64,000 nt of DNA from Microbacterium azadirachtae (lineage in GTDB: Bacteria; Actinomycetota; Actinomycetes; Actinomycetales; Microbacteriaceae): positions 1-64,000 of the forward strand of contig NZ_JYIX01000023.1 of NCBI RefSeq assembly GCF_000956505.1, given 5' to 3'. Position 1 is the first letter of the stretch, and each line of letters opens with the position of its first letter. Under the pieces are notes generated by a model. It saw only the letters and a list, made by a program, of their open reading frames with translations. It made no database searches and had not been told where the DNA came from. The position numbers and the translations under genes were made by a program. Positions 24,142 through 32,619 of this stretch are shown piece by piece.

Positions 24142-24671
24142 ATGAGTACTTGAGCAGGAATCGGTCGTTGGCGGGAGGCGACAAGTCCGGTCGTGACATA
24201 GCCCGGTTGGTGTCTCGAGATATCTCTACGCCGATGGAGTTGCCAGTCTCGGTGCCGACCAGGCCAGCTACGATCACCCAGTCGGGCATGCGGCCGAATC
24301 GGGCTCCGCCTTGGAGACACAGGTGAGCAGCGCGCGACCGCCGCACACAGAAGACTCGGGGCGAGGCGGTCGCGTGATCCAAGATCTAGCTAGGCCGCGC
24401 AGATCACCGGGTACCCGCCACCAAGGTTGAGGGCGTCGAAGTTTCCGAGACGCTTGCGCCGGTCGATTGCCGAGTCCAGGCTCCGTTGATGACTGATGTC
24501 ACCGTCACGCTCCATCCTTCGTTGGAGATGATCGTGGGGTAGCCGCCACCCATGTCGACTGCGGTGATGCTTCCGCTTGTCTACTGCCCAGTTGCCTTGA
24601 CGCGCGCACCGGCCTGCGCGGCTGAGCGTTCTCTGAGGCTTAGCGTTGCCCGGGGACTAAGGAGGACCGCG
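24142..24671. other. About 530 bases with decayed coding only
   Basis: I find no intact gene here. The leftward frame around 24150-24290 reads MPDWVIVAGLVGTETGNS and could be a gene fragment. The part at 24390-24590 holds a broken gene, listed separately. The last 20 bases hold the ribosome site of the next gene. Confidence 0.5.
24390..24590 (-). pseudogene. Frameshifted remnant with a repeated GGGYP motif
   Basis: Read leftward, one frame gives GSITAVDMGGGYPTIISNEG and a second frame gives RLGNFDALNLGGGYPVICAA followed by a stop. The two share the pattern A-[VL]-[DN]-x-GGGYP but lie in different frames, and the first is interrupted by a stop upstream. A single frameshift would restore one protein with two similar units. 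The parent family is not recognised. Confidence 0.4.
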
Positions 24672-26081
24672 ATGGGCCACGGACACGCACACACATCTTC
24701 AGCGCCTCAGGACGTCTCGGTCGCCCGCACGCCCAAACGGATACTGCTGACGATCCTGGTCATCATCGGAGTGACCACGATCGTGGGGCTGTTCCTCCTC
24801 TGGCCGACCGACGGCGCGCCCGCCGGTCAACGGTCCGGTGCGGCCCCGACTCAGGGGACGACCTATCCGACGGGCGAGATCGTCTCCATCACGCCAGAGT
24901 GCAGCGTCGCCCCGTCCGCAGGCGGCTCCGGCTCCGCCACCGGCGGGGTCGGATCGGGGGCGGGCACAGCAGCGGGACCCGGATCCGCTCCGTCCTGTGC
25001 GATCGCGAAGGTCAAGATCGATTCGGGCCAGCGGGCCGGTGACACGGTCACCATCATGCTGAACGGCCCGTTCGCGCACGCCGGGCTCCGTCCCGGCGAT
25101 CGGCTCGAACTCATGGACGTCCGGCTCCCCACGGCCCCGGGCGTCGTGCAGCCGGGAGGGGTCGATCCCGGGATCTCGGCGTTCGGCGTCGTGCGAACCA
25201 TCCCCCTCGCGGTGTGGGTGGGTCTGTTCGTGCTGATCGTGGTGGCCGTCGGGCTTCTCCGCGGCCTGCTCGCGCTCATCGGGCTGGTGTTCAGCGGAGC
25301 GATGATCGTGATGTTCATGCTCCCCGCACTGCTGCACGCGGGACCTGCGATCCCCATCGCGCTCGTCGCCTCCTCAGCGATCCTGTACGTCGTGCTGTAC
25401 CTCGCCCACGGCGTCTCGATGCGCACGAGCGCCGCTTTGGCCGGAACACTGGCCGGAGTCGTCGTCACCGCGATCCTCGCGCAGCTCGCCGTAAGCACCA
25501 CCCGGCTGAGCGGCATCGACGAGAGCGCCGGCTTCCTGGCGCCGATGGTGCCGCAGGTCGACTTCCAAGGGCTGCTCACGTGCGCGATCATCATCGCCGG
25601 GCTGGGTGTTCTCAACGACGTGACGATCACGCAGAGCTCCTCGGTGTGGGAGCTGAGAGCGGTCGCCCCCGAGCTGTCCCGCCGGCAGCTCTTCGGGCGC
25701 GCCATGCGCATCGGTCGAGACCACATCGCCTCCACGATCTACACGATCGTGTTCGCGTACGTGGGAGCCTCCCTGAGCGTCGTGCTCCTGCTCTACGTCT
25801 ACAACCAGCCGATGCTCAACATGCTGAGTCTGGAGGACATCGCCACCGAGATCGTGCGCACCCTGTGCAGCGGCATCGGACTCGTGCTCGCGGTGCCGTT
25901 CACCACGGCCATCGCCGTCGCTCTGGTTCCTCCGCGATCGGCTGCAGATGACGGAGATCCCGCGTCCCCCGAGCTGCACGAGGACGATGCCGCCAAGGTC
26001 GAGTGGCTGCGCACGCTCCGCACGGTGGAGGGCCCGCTCTTCCCCGCCACGGATGCGAGGACCGCCGGCGAGCCGGCCTAG
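24672..26081 (+). CDS. YibE/F family multi-pass membrane protein
   Basis: A 469-residue protein with TAAGGAGG before the ATG. A His-rich start (MGHGHAHTSS) precedes one helix, then an extracellular Ser/Gly-rich domain, and seven or so further helices with GVLNDVTITQSSSVWEL, a conserved YibE/F block. Its function is unknown; some relatives are transporters or affect membrane proteins. It is the first clearly host gene right of the mobile element and ends 4 bases into the convergent rhamnosidase gene. Confidence 0.8.
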   Translation: MGHGHAHTSSAPQDVSVARTPKRILLTILVIIGVTTIVGLFLLWPTDGAPAGQRSGAAPTQGTTYPTGEIVSITPECSVAPSAGGSGSATGGVGSGAGTAAGPGSAPSCAIAKVKIDSGQRAGDTVTIMLNGPFAHAGLRPGDRLELMDVRLPTAPGVVQPGGVDPGISAFGVVRTIPLAVWVGLFVLIVVAVGLLRGLLALIGLVFSGAMIVMFMLPALLHAGPAIPIALVASSAILYVVLYLAHGVSMRTSAALAGTLAGVVVTAILAQLAVSTTRLSGIDESAGFLAPMVPQVDFQGLLTCAIIIAGLGVLNDVTITQSSSVWELRAVAPELSRRQLFGRAMRIGRDHIASTIYTIVFAYVGASLSVVLLLYVYNQPMLNMLSLEDIATEIVRTLCSGIGLVLAVPFTTAIAVALVPPRSAADDGDPASPELHEDDAAKVEWLRTLRTVEGPLFPATDARTAGEPA

Positions 26082-28423
26082 GTCGCCGTCTCCCCCGTCG
26101 AAACCACTGACGGCACCTTCGCAGCGCTCCCCGCCACAAGCCCCGGGAACGGCTCGCTCCACTCGTGCACGCCCGCACCCCCCTCGGCTGCGAAGCCCGA
26201 AGGCAACGACACCTCGGCGGTCACGCCCTCCGGGATCGTCGCGACCACTCGCAGCACGCCGTCCTCCACGCTCCACCCCGTCGCGATCCTGCCCTGGCGC
26301 GAGTCCAACGCGGTCTCGGCGAAGGTCAGCCCGATCGCGGGCGGCCGCGGCGCGATGCGCACGCGCGAGTGGCCCGGCGCGGCGGGTGCGAGACCCGCGA
26401 CGACACGGTGCAGCCAGGTGGCGACAGCACCGAACGCGTAGTGGTTGAAGCTCGTCATCTCGCCGGGGTTGATCGTGCCGTCCGGCAGCATCGAGTCCCA
26501 GCGCTCCCACATCGTCGTCGCGCCCATCGTGACCGGATACAGCCAGGAGGGGCATTCCTCCTGCAGCAGCAGTCGGTACGCGGTCTCCAGGTGTCCGGTC
26601 TCCGACAGCGCCGTGAGGATGAACGGCGTTCCGGCGAAACCCGTCGTGATGACGTGCCCGGCCTCCGCGACGAGCTCCGCCAGCCGGTCTCCCGCGGCGG
26701 TGCGATCGGCTCCGTCCAGCAGCCCGAAGACGATCGCGAGCGCGTACACGGTCGGCGCGTCGCTGTGGATCCGGCCGTCGCGCACCCAGTGCTCCACGAA
26801 GGCGTCCCCGATCCGCGCCGCCAAGGCGTCGAACTCCGCCGCGTCGTCGTCGTGGCCGAGGACGCGTGCGGCGTCGCGCGCGATCGCGACGGAACGGCGC
26901 ACGCACGCGGTCGCGACGACCGCGGGATCCGCCTTCGCCAGGTGCGGCGCGTCCGGCGGCGCGGTCGGATCGAGCCAGTCGCCGAGCTGGAAGCCGCCTT
27001 CCAGCAGACCCCTCGGAGACAGGGCTGCGCCCACACGGCGGACGTGCCCGGCCATCGACGCGTACTGATCCGCCAGCACGCCTGCGTCTCCGTAGGCCTC
27101 GTACACCGCCCAGGGCACCCAGCACGCTGCATCGTTCCAGAGCGCGATGACGAGGCTCGACCCCATCGCCGCGGCCATCGCGCCGATCTCCTCGTACTTC
27201 AGGTTGTCCGGCACGACGATCGGGATGCGACCGTCGGCGTGCTCCTGCTCGACGGCGAGATCGCGCAGCCAGTCGGCGAGGAACGCCTCCGTGTCGTAGA
27301 GATAGACCGCGGTCTCCGCGAAGGCGGCGAGGTCGCCCGTCCAGCCCAGCCGCTCATCGCGCTGCGGGCAGTCGGTCGGCACGTCCACGAAGTTGCCGCG
27401 CATGCCCCAGACGATGTTCTCGTGCAAACGGTTCAGGAGCGGATGCGAGCTGCGGAAGGTGCCGGTACGGGTCAGATCGGATCCGATCACGACCGCGCGC
27501 AGCGCTGCAGCGAGGTCGTCATCGGCGCCGGACCACCCGGAGACCTCCACGTACCGGAACCCGTGGAACGTGAGCGTGGGCTCGAACACGTCGTCGGCGC
27601 CGGACAGCACGAAGACGTCGGTCGCGCGCGCTCGACGCAGCGGCCGCGTGCCCAGCTCCTCCTCGTCGAGTACCTCGGCGTGACGCACCGTGATCTCCTG
27701 GCCCGCGATCCCCCGCACCGACAGCCGGGTCCATCCAACGAGATTCTGCCCGAAGTCCGCGAGCAGAGCGCCTGCGGGCGACCGCCAGACCCGGATCGGC
27801 GCGATCTCCTCCTGGCGGCGGACCGCCGGAGAGGTGTACGCGGTGAGGCGGGCGGCATCGAAGGGCACGACCCTCACTCCGCCCTCTCCTGGCACCGGAG
27901 CCGCGGCGAAGCGATCGCCCATCTCGACGCGTCGATCGATCCGCTGCCCGTCGTAGAGGTCATCGGCGGTCGTCTCGGTGGGCAGCGAGGTCCAGGTCTC
28001 ATCGGTCCCGACCGTCTGGACGTGACCGTCCGCGAACAGGATCCGCAGTTCGACGAGCGCAGCGCGCTCCGCGCCGTACACCTCGCTGTTGCCGTCCCAT
28101 CCGAGATGCCCGGAGTACCAGCCCGATCCGATGACCGCTTCGATCACCGCCTGATCGACCGATGAGCCGGCGAGCAATGGCGTCGCATCCCACTGCGCGT
28201 ATCGCAGCCGCCACTCGTAGCTGGTCCAGCCCGGCGTCAGCAGGTCGGTCGAGACGAGCACGCCGTTCACCCGCACCTCGCAGACGCCGAGCGCGGTCGC
28301 CAGCACCTCCGCGCGCACCACCGCTCCGTGATCCTGGTCGAGCGCGAACACCCGGCGGACGGCGGGGGCGCCGTCGATCGGCCGGTCGGGGGTGATCATG
28401 AGGGCGGTGGGTGGGGTGGTCAC
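26078..28423 (-). CDS. Alpha-L-rhamnosidase (GH78)
   Basis: A 781-residue enzyme without signal peptide. The N-terminal beta domains (VRVNGVLVSTDLLTPGWTSY) lead to the (alpha/alpha)6 barrel with DCPQRDERLGWTGD, which holds the conserved acidic residues of GH78, and end in a beta-sandwich. It should release terminal L-rhamnose from glycosides in the cytoplasm. The GTG start has AAGGA 7 bases upstream. With the esterase and MFS transporter it forms a leftward operon for uptake and hydrolysis of a rhamnosylated compound. Confidence 0.88.
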   Translation of the reverse strand: MTTPPTALMITPDRPIDGAPAVRRVFALDQDHGAVVRAEVLATALGVCEVRVNGVLVSTDLLTPGWTSYEWRLRYAQWDATPLLAGSSVDQAVIEAVIGSGWYSGHLGWDGNSEVYGAERAALVELRILFADGHVQTVGTDETWTSLPTETTADDLYDGQRIDRRVEMGDRFAAAPVPGEGGVRVVPFDAARLTAYTSPAVRRQEEIAPIRVWRSPAGALLADFGQNLVGWTRLSVRGIAGQEITVRHAEVLDEEELGTRPLRRARATDVFVLSGADDVFEPTLTFHGFRYVEVSGWSGADDDLAAALRAVVIGSDLTRTGTFRSSHPLLNRLHENIVWGMRGNFVDVPTDCPQRDERLGWTGDLAAFAETAVYLYDTEAFLADWLRDLAVEQEHADGRIPIVVPDNLKYEEIGAMAAAMGSSLVIALWNDAACWVPWAVYEAYGDAGVLADQYASMAGHVRRVGAALSPRGLLEGGFQLGDWLDPTAPPDAPHLAKADPAVVATACVRRSVAIARDAARVLGHDDDAAEFDALAARIGDAFVEHWVRDGRIHSDAPTVYALAIVFGLLDGADRTAAGDRLAELVAEAGHVITTGFAGTPFILTALSETGHLETAYRLLLQEECPSWLYPVTMGATTMWERWDSMLPDGTINPGEMTSFNHYAFGAVATWLHRVVAGLAPAAPGHSRVRIAPRPPAIGLTFAETALDSRQGRIATGWSVEDGVLRVVATIPEGVTAEVSLPSGFAAEGGAGVHEWSEPFPGLVAGSAAKVPSVVSTGETAT

Positions 28424-28485
28424 GTGCTGTCCTTCTCGGTGAGTCGTCCGAAGCGTCGAACGGAGGGTCGGTGCCGGGCGGGAGG

Positions 28486-29427
28486 TCAGTGCTGATCGAT
28501 CCAGTGGACGATCCGGCGGATGCCGTCCTGCGCGGCGGGCGTCCCCGGCTGAGCCAAGTAGCCGTGAAAGGTGTCCGGCACGGTCTCGTAGCCGGTCTCG
28601 ACGCCGGCCGCTTGCAGCGCGACCGCGAACGCCGCCGACGATGCCCGCAGCTCATCGGATTCCGCGTCCATCACGAACGTGGGCGGCATGCGGTCCAGCG
28701 GACCGAGCGCCGGGAAGGCGACCGGATCCTCGTGGTACCGGACGCCCGCCCAGTTGAGGTTCAGAAGACTGACCATGCGAGGGGTGAAACGGAACGGCGG
28801 AGGCGTGCTCTCGAGCGCCGCGACGAGATCCTCCGGGAGCGGGGGCAGGACGAAGTGCAGGAGCGGATACGCGGCGACCAGAGTGGCCGGCGCCTGCTCC
28901 CCCGCCGCGATGAGCCTTCGCACCACGCCCGTGGCGAGATTCGCGCCCGCGCTCGCACCTCCCAGGTGCAGCGTCTCCTGCGTCGTTCCCAGTCGATCGA
29001 CGTGGGCGTGCACCCACTGCCAGGCGGCGAGCACGTCGTCGGAGAGGACAGGGAAACACGTGCGCCCGCGCGCCTTGCGGTAGTCGACCGATGCGACCGC
29101 GATCCCGCGCGCCGCGATCGACATCGCCACCGCGTGCGCCTCCGGGGAGTCGAGCGTGCCGAACATCCAGGCGCCGCCGTGCACCCACACGAAACCCGCG
29201 CGCGGCTCCGCGTCGTCCCGGCGGTAGAGGCGCACCGGGATCGGCCCGCGCGGGCCCGGCACCGCGACGTCCTCTGTGACCACGGCCCCGAGCTCCGGCT
29301 CCAGGGCGATGAGTTCGGCACTCGTCGTGCTCTCCTCCGGCATGAACCGGGCTGCGGTGCGCAGCAGCATGCGCGCGAGCACCTGGTTCGCGACGGTGGG
29401 GCGTAGAGGAGGCGGGAGCACGCTCAT
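28486..29427 (-). CDS. Alpha/beta hydrolase, HSL-type esterase
   Basis: A 313-residue enzyme with the oxyanion motif HGGAW, nucleophile elbow GGASAGANLA, an Asp in DAESDELR and a His in DTFHGY. This is the hormone-sensitive-lipase group of esterases. Its ATG overlaps the MFS stop by 4 bases. It probably removes acyl groups from the substrate brought in by the transporter before rhamnosidase action; that order is inferred. Confidence 0.85.
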   Translation of the reverse strand: MSVLPPPLRPTVANQVLARMLLRTAARFMPEESTTSAELIALEPELGAVVTEDVAVPGPRGPIPVRLYRRDDAEPRAGFVWVHGGAWMFGTLDSPEAHAVAMSIAARGIAVASVDYRKARGRTCFPVLSDDVLAAWQWVHAHVDRLGTTQETLHLGGASAGANLATGVVRRLIAAGEQAPATLVAAYPLLHFVLPPLPEDLVAALESTPPPFRFTPRMVSLLNLNWAGVRYHEDPVAFPALGPLDRMPPTFVMDAESDELRASSAAFAVALQAAGVETGYETVPDTFHGYLAQPGTPAAQDGIRRIVHWIDQH

Positions 29428-30866
29428 CGCACTCGCCGGATCGGGAAGACGAGCAGCGCAGCGATCACGACGATCACGATCGCCACGATCCACAGCGCCG
29501 TGTAGCCGCCGGTCACCGCGACGACCACACCCGCGAGCAGGGGGCCGAGCGCCTGCCCGAGGTTGCCGCCCAGCGTGCTCACCCCGAGATCGCGGGCGGC
29601 CGCGTCCCTGTCCGGCAGCAGGTCGATGAACATGGCCTGATCGACCGTGAGGAACGAGCCGACCCCCACCCCGGCGATGACCCCCTGGATGAACAGGGCG
29701 GGCAGGGTCGGGCTGAGCAGCGGGATGAACATCGATCCGGCGATCAGGAACGTCGCGCCGATGACGAACGGCTTGCGCCGCCCGAGCCGATCCGACCACC
29801 ATCCGGCGACGAGCAGTGCCACCACGGTCCCGGGGATCCCGGCCATCGCGAGCAACGGCGAGATCTGGGCGGCCTCGGCGGCGGAGAGTCCCGGCCGGAT
29901 GTAGCTCTGCAGCATGTAGATGCCGAACGCGCCGGACACTCCGCCGCCGAACAGCAGCGCGACCTTCGCGATCCACAGCCAGCGGAAGTCTCGGTCCCTG
30001 AGCGCGACCGTGAACGAGGCCAGCACCTGTCGGAGAGTCATCGGGGGTACGACGAGGTCCCGTGAAGAACGATCCCGAGCGAGCAGGACGAAGAGCACGG
30101 TGAACACGATCACGGCGACGACGAAGGGGAAGTACGCGTCGAGTCCGATGATCGCGAACAGGGCTCCTGCCACGATCGAGCCGATCGCACCGCCGATGAG
30201 CGAGGAGAACCCGGACAACGCCGACATCGAACCGCGCTGTCCGGACGGCACCCTGTCGGCCACTGTCGCATTCAGCGGCCCGGAAGCGAGGTTCAATCCC
30301 AGCTGGGCGACGGAATAGGTCACCAGCAGCAGCCCGATCGTCGGTGAGAACCGCATCGCCACGAGCAGCGCGGCTCCGATCACCGCGCCCGCGATGATCC
30401 AGGGAGCACGCCGTCCCCAGCGCGAGCGCGTGCGATCCGAGAGGATGCCGGCGATGGGCTGGATGAGCATGGTCAGGATCGAGGAGACGACGGCGATCGA
30501 CGACAGGCCGAGCGCCCGTGCCGCCTCGAACTCGGCGAGCAGCCCGAGCAGTCTGCTCTGGTCGGCGGTCGGAACCGTGCTCCCCGCATCGACCGCGTAC
30601 TTGAGCGCGGTGAGGGACTGCAGATCCACGCCTGCGTCCGCACCGCTGAAGAACTGTCCGAACTCGATCTGCTGCACGTGCAGCGGAAGCAGGATGCCGC
30701 CCACCGCGCCCCAGATCGCCGCGATCGACAGCCCGGCCATCAGATAGCTCACGCGATAGCGGCGGAAGTGCGACCCGCGCCGGTACAGGGCCGAGGTCCC
30801 CGGCGCGGGAGCGGGATCTGGCGTGTCGGGGTTGCCGGGGACGAGCGTCGGGTCGGCGTTGACCAT
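29424..30866 (-). CDS. MFS transporter
   Basis: A 480-residue, twelve-helix transporter with the loop 2-3 motif GILSDRTRSRWGRR and the second-half GWWSDRLGRRKPF. It resembles glycoside-pentoside-hexuronide or sugar-type carriers. It is the first gene of the MFS - esterase - rhamnosidase operon, with GGAG before its ATG, and is divergent from a TetR gene. Confidence 0.85.
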   Translation of the reverse strand: MVNADPTLVPGNPDTPDPAPAPGTSALYRRGSHFRRYRVSYLMAGLSIAAIWGAVGGILLPLHVQQIEFGQFFSGADAGVDLQSLTALKYAVDAGSTVPTADQSRLLGLLAEFEAARALGLSSIAVVSSILTMLIQPIAGILSDRTRSRWGRRAPWIIAGAVIGAALLVAMRFSPTIGLLLVTYSVAQLGLNLASGPLNATVADRVPSGQRGSMSALSGFSSLIGGAIGSIVAGALFAIIGLDAYFPFVVAVIVFTVLFVLLARDRSSRDLVVPPMTLRQVLASFTVALRDRDFRWLWIAKVALLFGGGVSGAFGIYMLQSYIRPGLSAAEAAQISPLLAMAGIPGTVVALLVAGWWSDRLGRRKPFVIGATFLIAGSMFIPLLSPTLPALFIQGVIAGVGVGSFLTVDQAMFIDLLPDRDAAARDLGVSTLGGNLGQALGPLLAGVVVAVTGGYTALWIVAIVIVVIAALLVFPIRRVR

Positions 30867-30923
30867 GGTGGCTCCAGGGGATCGTGCGAGCTCGATCGGC
30901 TCGACTGGCGACGACACTAACAG

Positions 30924-30947
30924 AAAACCATCCAGTTGGGTGGTTTT
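30924..30947. promoter_or_regulatory. Palindromic operator between MFS operon and TetR gene
   Basis: A 24-base palindrome, half-site AAAACCATCCAG, with only two transition mismatches per side. Its low GC stands out. It lies in the 120-base divergent promoter region and is the expected site of the adjacent TetR-family regulator. Confidence 0.6.
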
Positions 30948-30986
30948 TCTTCCATGACCCGGATCCGCTGAGGTAGCCTCGAATCC

Positions 30987-31592
30987 GTGAGCACCGATCC
31001 CTCCCCCGCCCCACGGCGCTATCCGAAGGGCGAGGCGCGTCGTACGGCCATCCTGGAGGCCGCCCTCGAAGTGTTCGCGACCGCCGGCTACCGCACCGGC
31101 GGCCTGCGCGAGGTCGCCGCGAAGGCGGGGCTCACCCACGCCGGCGTGCGGCACTACTTCCCGACCAAGCTCGACCTCCTGCACGCGGTGCTGGGCTGGC
31201 GGGACGAGCAGGCGATCCGGCAGATGTCGTCATCGGAGGATCCCCTCGAAGTGCTGAGGCAGTGGATCGAGGCAGCCCGGTACAACCAGGGCGCACAGCG
31301 GATGGTCGAGCTGCAGGTGACGCTCGCAGCCGAGGCCACTTCTTCCGACCATCCGCTGCACGAGTACCTGCGGGAGCGCTACGACTTCGCCGTCGCCTTC
31401 CTCCGCGACACCTTCACCGCATTGCAGGCACGTGGCGACGTGGTCACGGGTGTGAATCCGGAATCCGCCGCGCGCACGCTCATCGCGCTGACCGACGGCG
31501 TCCAGACCCAGTGGCTGCTGAACCGGGACGGCGTCGACATGGTCGCGCTCGTCCGCGAGCAGATCCAGCGCCTCCTGACCGTGGAGATCTGA
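30987..31592 (+). CDS. TetR family transcriptional regulator
   Basis: A 201-residue protein starting at GTG, with the TetR helix-turn-helix ILEAALEVFATAGYRTGGLR then LTHAGVRHYFPTKLDLLHAV at residues 22-65, and a ligand-binding C-terminal domain. It is divergent from the rhamnoside operon and probably represses it through the palindrome at 30924. A GC-rich hairpin at 31593-31615 follows its stop. Confidence 0.85.
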   Translation: MSTDPSPAPRRYPKGEARRTAILEAALEVFATAGYRTGGLREVAAKAGLTHAGVRHYFPTKLDLLHAVLGWRDEQAIRQMSSSEDPLEVLRQWIEAARYNQGAQRMVELQVTLAAEATSSDHPLHEYLRERYDFAVAFLRDTFTALQARGDVVTGVNPESAARTLIALTDGVQTQWLLNRDGVDMVALVREQIQRLLTVEI

Positions 31593-31615
31593 CGCGCGGC
31601 GTCTCCCGCCGCGCG
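31593..31615 (+). terminator. Hairpin after the TetR gene
   Basis: CGCGCGGCG and CGCCGCGCG pair around a 5-base loop directly after the stop codon. Confidence 0.55.
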
Positions 31616-31647
31616 CCGTCCGACCACGGTCCGCGGCTGCAGGCGGC

Positions 31648-32571
31648 CTAGGCGCGGACCAGCAAGGCGCCGGGACGGATGCCGGCCCGGAACGAGCGCA
31701 CCTTTCCGCGCTCCTCTCCATCGATCTGGAACGGCTGCGGGCGGCCGAGTTCGACGTCGATACTGCGCGCCGACGCGTGGCGCACCACGTCCGTGCTCGT
31801 CGTCTCTCCGCCGAGAAGCCGCCGCAGGCCGTTGTCCCAGACCACGGTGCGAACCGTCTCGAACCAGTCCGCGACGCCGTCCGCGCTGATCAGCAGGAGA
31901 TCCAGCTGCCCGTCGTCCGGCACGGCGTCCGGCAGCAGTGTGATCCCGCCCTGGATCGTGCCGCAGTTGCCGATCATGAGCGTGTGGACGCGCGCACGAT
32001 CACGGGGCTCGTCGTCGAGGCTCAGCTCCACCGGCACGAGTTCAGTGCCGGCCGCGGCGGCTCCGAGCGCCTTCACGTACGCGAGCCAGCCGGCCTTCGC
32101 CTTGAGCTCGTCATCGGTCTCCTCGAGCATGCGCGCGTCGAGGCCGAGGCCGGCCATCACGACGAACAGGTGCTCGCCCGCGGCGTCGCCGTCGGTCACC
32201 TCGATCGTGCCCACGTCGATGCGCCGGGGCTCTGCGGAGAACGCGTGCGCAACCGCAGCGGACGTCCCCGTCAGGGGCACGCCGAGATTCCGCGCAAGCA
32301 GATTGCCCGTGCCGTGCGGGAGGATCCCGAGCGCGACGTCGGTGCCCGCCAGCACCCCGGCCACCGCGCGGACCGTCCCGTCTCCTCCGGCCGCGAAGAC
32401 GAGCGTGCATCCGGTGTCGACCGCCTCCTCTGCCATCCCCCGACCCGGGTCCTCCTCCGTCGTGTCGAACACCCGGATGTCGGCGTCGGGGAGCCGCTCC
32501 AGGATCGCCGAACGCACCTCGTCCTCCGACTCGAGCTTCACGGGATTGCGGACCACGCCGATGATCGTCAT
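31648..32571 (-). CDS. Diacylglycerol kinase family lipid kinase
   Basis: A 307-residue protein with the catalytic FAAGGDGTVRAVAG loop near residue 60 and LGILPHGTGNLLARNLG, typical of the DagK/YegS family, and a C-terminal beta-rich domain with FQIDGEERGK. It phosphorylates diacylglycerol or a related lipid for phospholipid recycling. The ATG at 32571 matches family N-termini; an upstream in-frame start adds 12 odd residues. Confidence 0.85.
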   Translation of the reverse strand: MTIIGVVRNPVKLESEDEVRSAILERLPDADIRVFDTTEEDPGRGMAEEAVDTGCTLVFAAGGDGTVRAVAGVLAGTDVALGILPHGTGNLLARNLGVPLTGTSAAVAHAFSAEPRRIDVGTIEVTDGDAAGEHLFVVMAGLGLDARMLEETDDELKAKAGWLAYVKALGAAAAGTELVPVELSLDDEPRDRARVHTLMIGNCGTIQGGITLLPDAVPDDGQLDLLLISADGVADWFETVRTVVWDNGLRRLLGGETTSTDVVRHASARSIDVELGRPQPFQIDGEERGKVRSFRAGIRPGALLVRA

Positions 32572-32619
32572 GAGTCCATCCTGTCTGCGCAGCGGCAGGA
32601 ACGGCACGAGAAGCGCCCG

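Noticed and set aside
23606..24382. 258-residue leftward protein beyond attR
   Set aside because: The frame joins unrelated debris: its end is the integrase-tail remnant and most of it is antisense to the 23845 gene.
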